Below are positions 1-8,899 of a stretch of DNA of 64,000 nt, piece by piece. A program made the translations under genes and the position numbers. The DNA is taken from positions 186,001 to 250,000 of the forward strand of contig MKWL01000011.1 of NCBI GenBank assembly GCA_001899305.1, in the 5' to 3' direction. Position 1 is the stretch's first letter; each line of letters starts with the position of its first letter. Source of the stretch: Thiobacillus sp. 0-1251 (GTDB taxonomy: Bacteria; Pseudomonadota; Gammaproteobacteria; Burkholderiales; Thiobacillaceae). The notes under the pieces were generated by a model. That model saw only the letters and a program-made list of their open reading frames with translations, had not been told where the DNA came from and did no database searches.

Positions 1-244
1 AGCCCGTCCGGTCTGACATTTAGGCTCCGTGCCGCAGACAAGGAATGGTCAGTGGTCGCCTGGCTAAAGTCTGTATTATTCCGACAGCCGTTAGACTCAA
101 GCAGATGCATAAATAATCGATTATCTGCTTCTAACGATAGACGGTAGTCGCCCATAACTGCCGCCATTACTACACACGACATGTCCGCAACTGGGGATGA
201 TGAATCACTAAGCTTTCCACATAGCTAGGCAAAACATTTCACTT
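1..244. other. Gene-free leader of the accessory patch
   Basis: No credible coding frame is seen on either strand. The base composition is visibly more AT-rich than the sequence beyond 4 kb. It presumably carries the promoter of the following large gene. The only structure recognised is the dyad listed separately. Confidence 0.5.
100..129. repeat. Nested dyad symmetry
   Basis: Outer arms AGCAGAT and ATCTGCT enclose a perfect 12-bp palindrome ATAATCGATTAT at 113-124. It lies about 115 bp upstream of the accessory gene and could be an operator or a weak hairpin. No T-run follows, so it is not a typical terminator. Confidence 0.35.
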
Positions 245-2833
245 ATGTCTCTCGAACTTAAAGGTTGGACCCGCCCACGCCCATTGAGAGTTGCATTCCT
301 GGTTGAGGATAGCGTACATGCGGATCTCATGTTGGATGGTATTTTCGCGGATTGCTACAACCGTTGGGGTGGCCGCTTTAGCCTGATCGTTCCCTGCGTT
401 AATGGACGAATTGCGACCGCCTACTGGTCATGGCTAGAAACTTACGATCCAGACGTTGTTTATTCTTATGTATCGCTCAGTAGGACAGATATCCTAGAGA
501 TTCATGAGCGGCTTTCTCCTTCCAAATATTCGTTTCATAAGCTGGAAAGCGAACCAAGACTGGATGTATTTGGTTTCAAGCCATCCTACGATTTTCCGCC
601 ACTTTCATCCCTATCCACCATCTTCAAACAGGCACGTTACAGCCCGCGGACAGGTGACGGAGCGCCAGTCACCATTATTGACAGCTGGCATACCGAACGG
701 CCGACCCGTTTTTTGACGGACAATTTTGGCACCTACCACCATAGTCTAGGTAGCGGAATCTATCCGCCCGACGCTGCCACTGCAGCACGCCTGCTAACTA
801 TTGTTTCACCAGAAAAGCAGGCTGATCGCAGATATGGCGTTCCGCTTGATCTTCATACGGTTCCTGACGAAATGGCAGCCTTTAATGAGTTCGCTGAGAA
901 ACGAGCTACCAGTCTGTCACTTGCCTCCGCACTTTACGCATCCAAACTCGACATACCCACCGGCCACTGGGGCTCTTCGTTCAATCTTGTAGTCGGAGAC
1001 AGCTTCTCCGACCGTGTCTTATTTTGGAACGTCCGTTTATTAATACCGGCATGGCTTGATAGCGATCTTTGTTGCTTTCGCGTTGAATTTGATCGGATCA
1101 AGGATCCTAAATTTTTGGCTGTTCTTATCCATATGCTGAATCGCCGAAACCACGTTAATGGTGGCTCTGGCGGTCAGCCCCAGATAACCGTTCGCTCCAC
1201 ATCACACAGCTCGAAAGAACTAGCCGAAGTTCAACAGCTTCTCCAAGCTAACAGGATATGGAGCACGGTCGCAATTGAAACAGTTTCCGAATTAGACAGT
1301 ATCGTTCCCTCGGACAAGGCACTCGGGATGGCAAGAGAGGGCAACAGATTCGGCGGTGGGCTGTTTCAGTTTCAGCAACCAGACTGGAGTAGGTATACCT
1401 GGTCACCACCAGCGGCTCATCCACCAGCGATTGCACCAGGCCACCTTTCAGATGCCCCTCCGCGACAGGTATTCACCAATGGCTACTGGGGCGCGGATTT
1501 CATCTTTGAGTATGACGGTCCAAATTCGCGATTTGGTGCCGAAAATCGCTGGGTACTACCTCGCCGTTGGCGAATGGCTCGTGCATTTAACGTGACTTTT
1601 GTTGGAAACAGCCCCCACGTTCTTCCACCGGAGTCGCGGCGAAGTCGCGATGGAAACCTAGCAATTTTTGTAAACCGCGACAATCCAATCGAAACAATTG
1701 TTGTCCCAACTGCCTATGAAGCAATGCAATATGCCCTAGCTTCGGACGGTGCATGGATTGATCCCAACTGCGAAGATTGGAAGGTTTATCCACCTAGCAA
1801 GATTGCCTGGATGCAGCCATCCAACGAGGCCCGCTATTTGACCGGTGTTCTTGGTATGGCCGGCGGACTTCGGCGAGCTACACAGTTTCTCCTACACCCC
1901 TTCCTCCGTGAGAACTTTGCCAAGCTTGGGGGTACACCAAGCCTCCCGATGGACCAAATGATGCCCACTGTTAACCGGCTTCAAAAGAAATCTCGGGGTC
2001 AAGAGGCTTTCGATTTAGCGAGCGAAGGTGAAAGGCTGGCTCTTGCTGATCTGATTGTCCGGGCCGCGCGAGAGATTAAGCGCCCAATGGATTATGTAAC
2101 CTACGATGCTCTTAGAGACCGATGGAAAACCTATCGTGAATCGTTTTGGGCAAAGAACCAGCAGCCGGGCATGGATACCAGTGTCGATTGGGACAAGCAC
2201 GAAGAGCAGTCGCTTGATCTGTGCCTTGCTGAACTACGCCATCGGCAAATGCTTTATCAAGGTCATCGATGGACATGTCGAAAATGCCATCATAAGAACT
2301 GGGTAGGTCTTGGAGCGCTGGCACCTGAGCTCAACTGTGAAGTTTGCAAACAGCCAACGAAGGCACCCGTCAATATCAGTTGGTTGTTTCGCCCGAACGA
2401 GTTTCTTCTCGAAAGTTTACGGGATCACAGTGTCCTATCCCTTATCTGGGTATTGTCAGTACTGTGCGAGCGCTCGAGACGTTCGTTTGCCTTTGTTGAA
2501 CCAACGTGGTTCGGCTTTAATTCCGATTCTGACAAGGTCGATGCAGAGGCCGATCTGCTTGTGCTACTTGATGGCCGATCTGTTCTTTGTGAGGTCAAAT
2601 CATCGTGGCGCAGCCTTCGACTTACCGACATTGAAAAGCTTGTCACACTTGCTCGTAGATTCCGCCCCGATACTGCCCTCCTTGCGATCATGGAGACTGG
2701 TACCGGTCCAGCAGCCGAACTTTCGGCCGCACGTGCACAGTTAGCGGACGAAGGGATAGAGTTCGAACTGCTAACGCCTGGCTTGCACGATGAGGGAGAC
2801 GATCCATATTTACCATTTGATGACGAAGGATGA
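245..2833 (+). CDS. 862-aa uncharacterised protein with zinc ribbon and PD-(D/E)XK-like C-terminus
   Basis: I do not recognise a named family for the whole protein. The N-terminus (about 14-100) begins with a hydrophobic beta strand (RVAFLVED) and looks like a Rossmann-type alpha/beta fold. The middle 500 residues are unassigned. Near the C-terminus C678/C681 and C698/C701 form a two-CxxC zinc ribbon. Residues 766-785 then give an acidic residue D770, a beta strand, and E783-V-K785, the usual spacing of a PD-(D/E)XK nuclease core (D, about 12 residues, ExK). The gene stands alone on its strand, has lower GC and AT-richer third positions than genes after 4 kb, and lies next to a small XRE regulator. 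This suggests acquired DNA. A role in phage or plasmid defence is an inference. No signal peptide or membrane segment is seen. Confidence 0.75.
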   Translation: MSLELKGWTRPRPLRVAFLVEDSVHADLMLDGIFADCYNRWGGRFSLIVPCVNGRIATAYWSWLETYDPDVVYSYVSLSRTDILEIHERLSPSKYSFHKLESEPRLDVFGFKPSYDFPPLSSLSTIFKQARYSPRTGDGAPVTIIDSWHTERPTRFLTDNFGTYHHSLGSGIYPPDAATAARLLTIVSPEKQADRRYGVPLDLHTVPDEMAAFNEFAEKRATSLSLASALYASKLDIPTGHWGSSFNLVVGDSFSDRVLFWNVRLLIPAWLDSDLCCFRVEFDRIKDPKFLAVLIHMLNRRNHVNGGSGGQPQITVRSTSHSSKELAEVQQLLQANRIWSTVAIETVSELDSIVPSDKALGMAREGNRFGGGLFQFQQPDWSRYTWSPPAAHPPAIAPGHLSDAPPRQVFTNGYWGADFIFEYDGPNSRFGAENRWVLPRRWRMARAFNVTFVGNSPHVLPPESRRSRDGNLAIFVNRDNPIETIVVPTAYEAMQYALASDGAWIDPNCEDWKVYPPSKIAWMQPSNEARYLTGVLGMAGGLRRATQFLLHPFLRENFAKLGGTPSLPMDQMMPTVNRLQKKSRGQEAFDLASEGERLALADLIVRAAREIKRPMDYVTYDALRDRWKTYRESFWAKNQQPGMDTSVDWDKHEEQSLDLCLAELRHRQMLYQGHRWTCRKCHHKNWVGLGALAPELNCEVCKQPTKAPVNISWLFRPNEFLLESLRDHSVLSLIWVLSVLCERSRRSFAFVEPTWFGFNSDSDKVDAEADLLVLLDGRSVLCEVKSSWRSLRLTDIEKLVTLARRFRPDTALLAIMETGTGPAAELSAARAQLADEGIEFELLTPGLHDEGDDPYLPFDDEG

Positions 2834-2981
2834 ATTGACACCATCGCATGGAGCCCGTAGTAATCTGCTTAGCTACGCGCTTAGAAACCCCCGCCCATAG
2901 GCGAGTTCATCATCCATAAATTAGCTAAATCAATTTAAAATCCGAGATCCTCGGTTGATCTCCGATCAGGGAGCCAGATAC

Positions 2982-3011
2982 AAAAAGGCCCGCAACAATG
3001 CGGGCCTTTTT
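2982..3011. terminator. Bidirectional rho-independent terminator
   Basis: A GGCCCGC/GCGGGCC stem with a 6-nt loop is flanked by five A on the left and five T on the right. It can therefore stop transcription from the large plus-strand gene and from the convergent XRE gene. Confidence 0.85.
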
Positions 3012-3067
3012 CATTTCCAGTTGCCGCCCTTCGCATGCGCCCGTTCAGGGTCGACAATCAGCCTCGG

Positions 3068-3424
3068 CTAGTTCTCTTTGATCTCGCCGAGCAGTTGCGA
3101 GAACTTTTCCATCTGCTGCTGGGAAAAGCTTGCCCTTGCGAATGCAGCCAGCATCATCGCTTTCTGTGGGTTCATGCCTTCCAGCGAGATTGAGCGGTTC
3201 GCCACATCTGCCAGTTTGCGCAGGTTCGGCGTGGCGATACCTTTATGCTTGAAGAACGATTCGATTCTCGTTGCCCATTCTTCCGGGATCTTGCTTCGCC
3301 CTTTTTCCAAATTACTTAAAAAAGCCGAGGTCACGCCCAATGCGGCCGCCATTTCGCTCTGGGTCACCTTGGCGTCAAGCCTCGCTTTCCTTACAACTAT
3401 CCCGAATTCCGTTAGATTGACCAT
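3068..3424 (-). CDS. XRE-family helix-turn-helix regulator
   Basis: A small cytoplasmic DNA-binding protein of about 118 aa. The N-terminal half contains a Cro/CI-type HTH: QSEMAAALGV is helix 2 and TSAFLSNLEKG is the recognition helix. The C-terminal half is helical with no recognised domain and may dimerise. The first in-frame ATG is chosen because the longer frame needs a TTG start; GGAAA precedes it. It is convergent with the 862-aa gene and separated from it by a two-way terminator. Whether it regulates that gene, itself, or a lost partner cannot be read from the sequence. No toxin-like partner is adjacent. Confidence 0.8.
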   Translation of the reverse strand: MVNLTEFGIVVRKARLDAKVTQSEMAAALGVTSAFLSNLEKGRSKIPEEWATRIESFFKHKGIATPNLRKLADVANRSISLEGMNPQKAMMLAAFARASFSQQQMEKFSQLLGEIKEN

Positions 3425-3459
3425 ATAGTTTCCATGCAAGCGTCCATCAACGATTAGGG

Positions 3460-3723
3460 GGATTCATTGATGCGTATCAAGAGGAGTAGCGTTAGCAGCT
3501 CGGCGAGGTTTCCCGTAGGGGAAGGCATGGCGATTCGTTTGATCGACACGCCATGAAAGACTAGCAAGACAGGCACCCCGGACATCCGGTGGTGGCGTTC
3601 GCTTGAGCTGGCGGGGTGATGCCTCTGTCCGGAGATCCCGGTGATTTGGCCAAAGACCGCACGGCCCAATACACGTATCGCGGCAAAAGGCTTCACGCCA
3701 TCGTTTAACGCATCCAAGAATCC
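3460..3723. repeat. 264-bp segment bounded by 16-bp imperfect inverted repeats
   Basis: The left end GGATTCATTGATGCGT and the reverse complement of the right end, GGATTCTTGGATGCGT, agree at 14 of 16 positions. The interior has no gene of convincing coding character, only short frames such as a 28-codon one at 3470-3556. Clear flanking target duplications are not seen. It may be a MITE-like element, a decayed gene, or an integron-type recombination remnant. Confidence 0.4.
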
Positions 3724-3737
3724 TTAATTTTCAGTAC

Positions 3738-3766
3738 AAAATCCTCCTTATCCTGAGAGGATTTTT
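3738..3766 (+). terminator. Rho-independent terminator
   Basis: AAAATCCTC pairs with GAGGATTTT across a 10-nt loop and the 3' side runs into T residues. No plus-strand gene is recognised immediately upstream, which suggests that an older gene once ended here. Confidence 0.65.
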
Positions 3767-3960
3767 GTTTGATCCTCCAGAACATCAACGATCCTGGCGC
3801 CTTCGCATCGCAAGACCGTGCAAAACCGAGAGGCGCAGCAACAGAAATTATTGACGACCCCAATCATCAATCAAGCGATTGCCATTTTCAAAGACTTAAT
3901 GTCAATGACTTATATAGGAAATGACTATGGGGTGGCGGATGGGCGTTTTATCCCGGTTTG

Positions 3961-4086
3961 ATGCTGCCCGGAAGCGAAGACAGCGCATTTGCGGATGGCC
4001 GGTTCGTCGTCGATTGGTCCACGTTTCCGTTCATTCGCGCCGCGATCGTGCGGGCCTTCTCCAAGGATCGCTACAATAGCCGCTGA
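3961..4086 (+). CDS. Possible 41-codon small ORF or gene remnant
   Basis: An ATG-initiated frame of 41 codons ends 30 bp before the SPINDLY-type gene and has GC and codon choice like the rest of the chromosome. No ribosome binding site or family is recognised. It may be the tail of a gene truncated at the edge of the accessory patch, or chance. The surrounding 3770-4116 stretch shows nothing else. Confidence 0.2.
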   Translation: MLPGSEDSAFADGRFVVDWSTFPFIRAAIVRAFSKDRYNSR

Positions 4087-4116
4087 ACCGGCTCCGCCTC
4101 CGTCCCCTAATGTGCC

Positions 4117-6594
4117 ATGACAACCCAGAAAATCGCGCGTAACGATCCGTGTCCGTGCGGAAGCGGAAAGAAGTACAAGCAGTGCTGCCTGCTCACGGCA
4201 GGGCAACCCGCCTCCCCCGCTTCGGCGGCGATGGATCTCGTGAATGCCTTGCAGCGCGCCTCCGAGCACTACCAGGCCGGGCAGTTGCGCGAGGCCGACG
4301 CGGTTTGCCAGCAGATCCTGCAACTGTCGCCCAATCATCCGGATGCCTTGCATATGCAAGGGATGATCGCGTATCAGATCGGCATGCTCGATGTGGCGGC
4401 CATCCTGCTCGGCAGTGTGACCGAGATCGCGCCGAACTTTGCTGACGGGCACAACAACCTGGGGGTGGTGCTGATGGCGCAAGGCGCGCTGGACGAGGCG
4501 ATCGCCCGCTACCGGCAAGCCATTGCGCTGCAGCCCAATCATGCCAACGCCCATTACAACCTGGGGAATGCGCTCAAGGAACAGAGCCGGATGGACGAGG
4601 CGATCGCCAGCTACCGCAAGGCCGTCGCGCTCACGCCGAACTATGCCCAGCTGCACAGCAACCTGGGCGATGCGCTGCAGACGCAAGGCCGGCTGGACGA
4701 GGCAATCGCCAGCTACCGCAAGGCCCTCCGGCTCGATCCGGATCTGGTGGAAGTGCACTACAACCTGGGCGATGCGCTGAGGGAGCGGGAAGACCTGGAC
4801 GAAGCAGCCGCCAGCTACCGGCGGGCGATCGAACTCAAGCCTGACTATGCCGACGCGTACAACAACCTGGGCAATGTGCTGAAGGACCAGGACAAGCAGG
4901 ACGAGGCGGCCGAGGCCTATCAGCAGGCCATCCGGCTCAAGCCGGATTTCGCCGAGGCCTACAACAACCTGGGCGTCATTTTCCAGAAGCAGGACAAGCT
5001 GAACGAAACGATCGCCTGCTGCCGGCAAGCCGTTTCGATCAAGCCGGATTTCGCCGAGGCCTACAGCAATCTGGGCGAGGCGTTCTATGCGCTGGGCCGT
5101 TTGGACGAAGCCATCGCCTCCAACAAGCGGGCGCTCGAGATCAGGCCCGACTCCGCCGAGACCTACAACAGTCTGGGAAACGCCCTCAGGGAACGCGGCC
5201 GGCTGGACGAAGCCGCCGCATGTGGCAGGCAGGCCCTGCTGCTCAAGCCGGATTTCGCCGAAGCCTACAACGGCCTGGGCAATACGCTCCAGGCGCAAGG
5301 CAGGCTGGATGAGGCCATTGCCTGTTACCGTCAGGTCCTGTCGTTCAAGCCGGATTCCACGATCGCCTACAGCAACCTGCTGTATACGATGCAGTACATG
5401 GACACCGTCACGCCGGCGGAAGTATTCAGCGAACACCAGCGCTACGCCGAGCGTTTCGAAACTCCGCTCAAGGCGCATTGGCGGGCCCACGCAAACAGCC
5501 GCGACCCCGAGCGGCGCCTCAGGATCGGGTATGTCTCCGCGGATTTCTACAATCATGCGGTGGCCTTCTTCATCGAGCCGATCCTGGCCGGACACGACAA
5601 GTCCCAGGTGGAGATCTATTGCTATTACAACCACATCAAGCGCGATGCCCATACCGAGCAGATCGCCGCCCACGCCGATCACTGGCTGGCCTGTTCGAAA
5701 ATGAGCGACGAGCAACTCGCCGAACGCATTCGCGCGGACGGCATCGACATCCTGGTCGACCTGTCCGGACATACCGGCTACAACCGCCTGCCGGTGTTCG
5801 CCCGCAAACCGGCGCCGGTGCAGGCCACATGGATCGGCTACGCCGGGTCCACCGGGCTGACCGCGATGGATTACCGGATCACCAATGCGGAAATGGACCC
5901 ACCCGGGCTGACCGAGCGCTACCACAGCGAATCGCTGGTGCGCATGCCGGACTCGGGCGTGGCCTACCGGCCGGCACCGGGCTGTCCGTCCGTCAATCCC
6001 TTGCCGGCCCTGAGCGCCGACACCTTCGTGTTCGCCTCCCTGAACAATCTGATCAAAATCAACCCATCGGTCGTCCATCTGTGGGCACGGATCCTGGAAG
6101 CACTACCGCACGCCAGGCTGATGCTTGGCAACATAACGGATGACGGCGTCCGGCAGCGGGTGATCGAACGGTTCGGCCAGGCGGGCGTGGAAGCCGATCG
6201 GCTGATCCTGCAGCCGCGCATGTCGTTCAGCGAGTACTTGGCGCTGCATCACACGATCGACCTGGCGCTCGACCCCTTCCCCTACAACGGCGGCACCACC
6301 ACGATGCACTCACTGTGGATGGGGGTGCCGGTCATCACCCTCGCCGGCGAACACATGGTGTCGCGCTGCGCGGTTCCCTTGCTGTCGCGTGTCGGCCTGA
6401 GCGACTTCATCACGCACAACGAGGAAGACTATTTTCAGCTCGTCATGCGGATGGCGCAGGACTTGCCGGGACTGGATCGAATCCGGCAATCCCTGCGCGA
6501 GCGGATGAGTGCGTCGAACTATGGCCCGGAAACCGTCACGCGCCACCTGGAAGCCGCCTACCGGGAGATGTGGCGGACATGGTGTAGCAGTTGA
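4117..6594 (+). CDS. SEC-C/TPR/SPINDLY O-linked N-acetylglucosaminyltransferase-like protein
   Basis: Predicted to transfer a sugar from a nucleotide sugar to protein Ser/Thr. Residues 9-24 carry a SEC-C zinc motif (DPCPCGSGKKYKQCC). About 40-430 is a run of roughly eleven 34-residue TPRs with the recurring DEAIASYRKA signature. The remainder is a glycosyltransferase-41 (SPINDLY) domain. Recognisable blocks there are VSADFYNHAVAFF, VDLSGHTGYNRL and DPFPYNGGTTTMHSLW, equivalent to conserved OGT catalytic and UDP-binding loops. The 825-aa length suits bacterial TPR-OGT proteins. It converges on the glycan operon with an 11-bp gap. Flagellin is a plausible target because filament genes lie in the same window, but that is an inference. 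The SEC-C extension may bind zinc or a partner protein. Confidence 0.88.
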   Translation: MTTQKIARNDPCPCGSGKKYKQCCLLTAGQPASPASAAMDLVNALQRASEHYQAGQLREADAVCQQILQLSPNHPDALHMQGMIAYQIGMLDVAAILLGSVTEIAPNFADGHNNLGVVLMAQGALDEAIARYRQAIALQPNHANAHYNLGNALKEQSRMDEAIASYRKAVALTPNYAQLHSNLGDALQTQGRLDEAIASYRKALRLDPDLVEVHYNLGDALREREDLDEAAASYRRAIELKPDYADAYNNLGNVLKDQDKQDEAAEAYQQAIRLKPDFAEAYNNLGVIFQKQDKLNETIACCRQAVSIKPDFAEAYSNLGEAFYALGRLDEAIASNKRALEIRPDSAETYNSLGNALRERGRLDEAAACGRQALLLKPDFAEAYNGLGNTLQAQGRLDEAIACYRQVLSFKPDSTIAYSNLLYTMQYMDTVTPAEVFSEHQRYAERFETPLKAHWRAHANSRDPERRLRIGYVSADFYNHAVAFFIEPILAGHDKSQVEIYCYYNHIKRDAHTEQIAAHADHWLACSKMSDEQLAERIRADGIDILVDLSGHTGYNRLPVFARKPAPVQATWIGYAGSTGLTAMDYRITNAEMDPPGLTERYHSESLVRMPDSGVAYRPAPGCPSVNPLPALSADTFVFASLNNLIKINPSVVHLWARILEALPHARLMLGNITDDGVRQRVIERFGQAGVEADRLILQPRMSFSEYLALHHTIDLALDPFPYNGGTTTMHSLWMGVPVITLAGEHMVSRCAVPLLSRVGLSDFITHNEEDYFQLVMRMAQDLPGLDRIRQSLRERMSASNYGPETVTRHLEAAYREMWRTWCSS

Positions 6595-6604
6595 GGCGCG
6601 CGCC

Positions 6605-7714
6605 TCAATTCACGCCGGTACGGCGCAGGAACAGGGTGTCGCCGCTGACGAACGCCGAATCGTAGAGGGGGCTGCCGAGCAGTTCGTCGCCCACCCGCCG
6701 CGGGCCGTCGCCGAACGCCCACACATAGTCGTCCAGCAGCAGCCAGCCGCCCTCGGCGAGATAAGGACTCCATAGCTCGACGTCCCGCCGCACGTGGTCG
6801 TAGCGATGATTGGCGTCGACGTGCAGCAGGCTCAGCTTCCCGCTGACCGGGATGCTGCCCAGTTCGGGACTGTGCAGCGCGCCGCTGCGGATGGCCGCCT
6901 CATACTGGCCTGTCGCTTTCTCGGAAGTTGCACGGATATACCCCACGTTGTCGAGCAAGGCTGCGGCATTCAGGAATACCCGGAAGATTTTTTCGCTGTC
7001 GATGTCGGTGTTGGCGAGTTCGACGTTGATGATCGCGGCGGCGGCGCCCTGGTCGGTCAGTTCGGCGGTGTTCCACGGATCGACGCAGATCATGCTGCCC
7101 AGCGTGTACTGGCGGGCCAGATAGCCCAGCGCAAATGCCGATCGCCCGTACAGGCATCCCACCTCGAGCAGGTCGCCGGGCGGCAGCAGGCGGGCTATGT
7201 CGCACAAGGCACGCAGCTTCCCGACGTCGGAATCGCCGGGAATGCTCAGGAACTGTCGGTGCAGCGCGGAATACCGCGCAGGCGACAAGGATGGACGGAT
7301 CGCCTGGGGCGCCGCAAGTCCGGCAAGCGAGGAATCGGACGACATCGAAGCAGCCCATGCCTCGTGTGGCGCAAAGCGCTGCTGCGTCGCGGAAAACGGA
7401 TCGGGTCTGCAGAGCGTGAAGCGGAAGCGGCCCGGGTGTGTTTTCAGGAGCGTGTTCAGATGGCGCCAGACGCCCTGATGCGGCGCATGGATCGTCGTCA
7501 CCGCGTGCTGCTCAAGCGCGTTCTGCAAGGCCTGGTCGAAGGTCGGGTCGGTGATGAAGGGCAGCCGGATGAAATCGTCGACCGCTTTGTCCCCCGGGCC
7601 GGCCATGGCGGAACTGGCGCCGACGACCGCGAGGCCGAGTGCCTTCGCGGTCAGGATGAAGACGTCCGCGTCGTCGATATCGAGCGGGAAGATCAGTATT
7701 GTTGTCGTATTCAT
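6605..7714 (-). CDS. Class I SAM-dependent methyltransferase of the glycan operon
   Basis: About 369 aa. The first ~110 residues form a separate alpha/beta domain beginning with a hydrophobic strand (TTTILIFPLD), resembling the pre-ATP-grasp fold of sugar-modifying enzymes. The C-terminal half is a Methyltransf_24-like Rossmann domain with SAM motif I at LLEVGCLYGRSAFALG and acidic strands VDPWN and HVDANHRYDHV. The ATG chosen follows the end of the upstream dehydrogenase by 16 bp; the longer open frame would overlap it. It is the last gene of a minus-strand operon. It probably O- or N-methylates the sugar or acyl product. The exact acceptor is unknown. Confidence 0.75.
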   Translation of the reverse strand: MNTTTILIFPLDIDDADVFILTAKALGLAVVGASSAMAGPGDKAVDDFIRLPFITDPTFDQALQNALEQHAVTTIHAPHQGVWRHLNTLLKTHPGRFRFTLCRPDPFSATQQRFAPHEAWAASMSSDSSLAGLAAPQAIRPSLSPARYSALHRQFLSIPGDSDVGKLRALCDIARLLPPGDLLEVGCLYGRSAFALGYLARQYTLGSMICVDPWNTAELTDQGAAAAIINVELANTDIDSEKIFRVFLNAAALLDNVGYIRATSEKATGQYEAAIRSGALHSPELGSIPVSGKLSLLHVDANHRYDHVRRDVELWSPYLAEGGWLLLDDYVWAFGDGPRRVGDELLGSPLYDSAFVSGDTLFLRRTGVN

Positions 7715-7730
7715 GTCAGGCGATGCCGAT

Positions 7731-8882
7731 TCAGCAGGCATGATGCGTCCAGTCGAGGATGCATCTGAGATCGCGCGCGTCCAGGTTTGCACGGGCGAGA
7801 AAATCCGTGTCGGTCGACAGCCGCGCCACCATCTGCACCTTCTCCGCATCGCTGAGCAGCGGATGCGGATCGCAGCCCATCAGCGTGAAGTGATCGAGAA
7901 AATGCTGCCCTAGTTGGGCCGCATCGGACAGTGCCAGCTTGTCGGCAAGCTGGCGAGTACGCGTGGCATAGACGGGCTTGCCTGACAGCCAGACGAGCCA
8001 GCCCGGCATGACGACCCTGAGCGATGCGCCATGCGAAATGGGACGGTGGGCAGCCAGCGCATGGGTCAGGTAATGCAGGATCCACGGGACTTTCTTGCCG
8101 CAGGAAAACAGGTAGGACAGCGAGAGCGTCGACGCGAACATGGTGTTGGCCCGAAAGCTATACGAATCTTTCCAGGTTTGCAGTGCCGGCGTGTTCTTCA
8201 GCAGGTAGTGGATGGCTTCGAGAATGATCGCATCGACGATGCCCGTGCTGTCCTCCATCGAAAAATACTGTTCCAGCAGATGGGACAGGATGTCGGTGTA
8301 GTTGTCGGCCAGCACCTGCGGCGGCAGCGTGATCGTGTAGTCGGGATTGCAATAGGCAAAGCGCGGGCGCGTGGACAGGCTGCTGAATGCGATCTTCTCG
8401 TTGTCGGCGCGGCGGCTGATGACGAAGCCGCCGTTGGCCTCGGTGCCCGTTCCCGTGGTGGTCAGCACCACGCCGAGCGGCAGTGCGGGCGCGGTGAAGT
8501 CTTGCCGTGCCGCGTGATACGCCCAGATGTCGCGTGCCTGGTTGGCCGCCAGCAGGGCGATGGCCTTGGCGGCGTCGATCACCGAACCGCCGCCGATCGC
8601 CAGGACGAAATCCACACCGTGATCGAGCGCGAGTTCGGCGCCTGCTCCGACGAATTCGTCATCCGGGTCTTCGGGGCATCCGGGATGCTCGAGGTACGCG
8701 ATGCCGCGCGCTTCGAGCAGGCCGGTCATGTCGTCGTAGCTGCCATTCAGGCGCGCGCTTTCGCGTCCATAGACCAGCAGGGCCTTCGCAACGGGCTGTT
8801 CGTCCAGCTCCCGTTCCAGCAGCGATCGCGCGCCGGACCCGAACAGGATCCGGGTCGGCATGGAGAACGCGAAATCAAGCAT
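7731..8882 (-). CDS. Iron-containing (group III) alcohol dehydrogenase
   Basis: NAD(P)-dependent interconversion of an alcohol and an aldehyde or ketone. The 383-aa protein has the dinucleotide motif GGGSVIDAAKA near residue 100. The metal ligands are an Asp and His in DNYTDILSHLLEQ and two His in HYLTHALAAHRPISHG. The family normally uses Fe2+ or Zn2+. Placement between two methyltransferase genes, with short gaps on both sides, makes it part of glycan or acyl-chain biosynthesis rather than fermentation. It could reduce a small aldehyde building block or act like the dehydrogenases that make unusual polyol or sugar units. Confidence 0.85.
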   Translation of the reverse strand: MLDFAFSMPTRILFGSGARSLLERELDEQPVAKALLVYGRESARLNGSYDDMTGLLEARGIAYLEHPGCPEDPDDEFVGAGAELALDHGVDFVLAIGGGSVIDAAKAIALLAANQARDIWAYHAARQDFTAPALPLGVVLTTTGTGTEANGGFVISRRADNEKIAFSSLSTRPRFAYCNPDYTITLPPQVLADNYTDILSHLLEQYFSMEDSTGIVDAIILEAIHYLLKNTPALQTWKDSYSFRANTMFASTLSLSYLFSCGKKVPWILHYLTHALAAHRPISHGASLRVVMPGWLVWLSGKPVYATRTRQLADKLALSDAAQLGQHFLDHFTLMGCDPHPLLSDAEKVQMVARLSTDTDFLARANLDARDLRCILDWTHHAC

Positions 8883-8899
8883 GGGCGGACGCCGTGCAG

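Noticed and set aside
1-244. tRNA gene as integration site of the accessory patch
   Set aside because: No cloverleaf or TTCGA-containing T-arm could be found here or in 2834-3067.
3454-3717. 87-codon minus-strand frame inside the inverted-repeat segment
   Set aside because: No ribosome binding site, no domain and poor codon character. Treated as noncoding.
3460-3723. Integron attC site
   Set aside because: Core sites do not match the GTTRRRY/RYYYAAC pattern with the correct spacing, and no integrase gene is nearby.
3925-6078. 717-codon minus-strand frame opposite the SPINDLY gene
   Set aside because: It mirrors the TPR repeats, giving repetitive VVGLGEIRLE-like text, which is an artefact of the repeated plus-strand codons.
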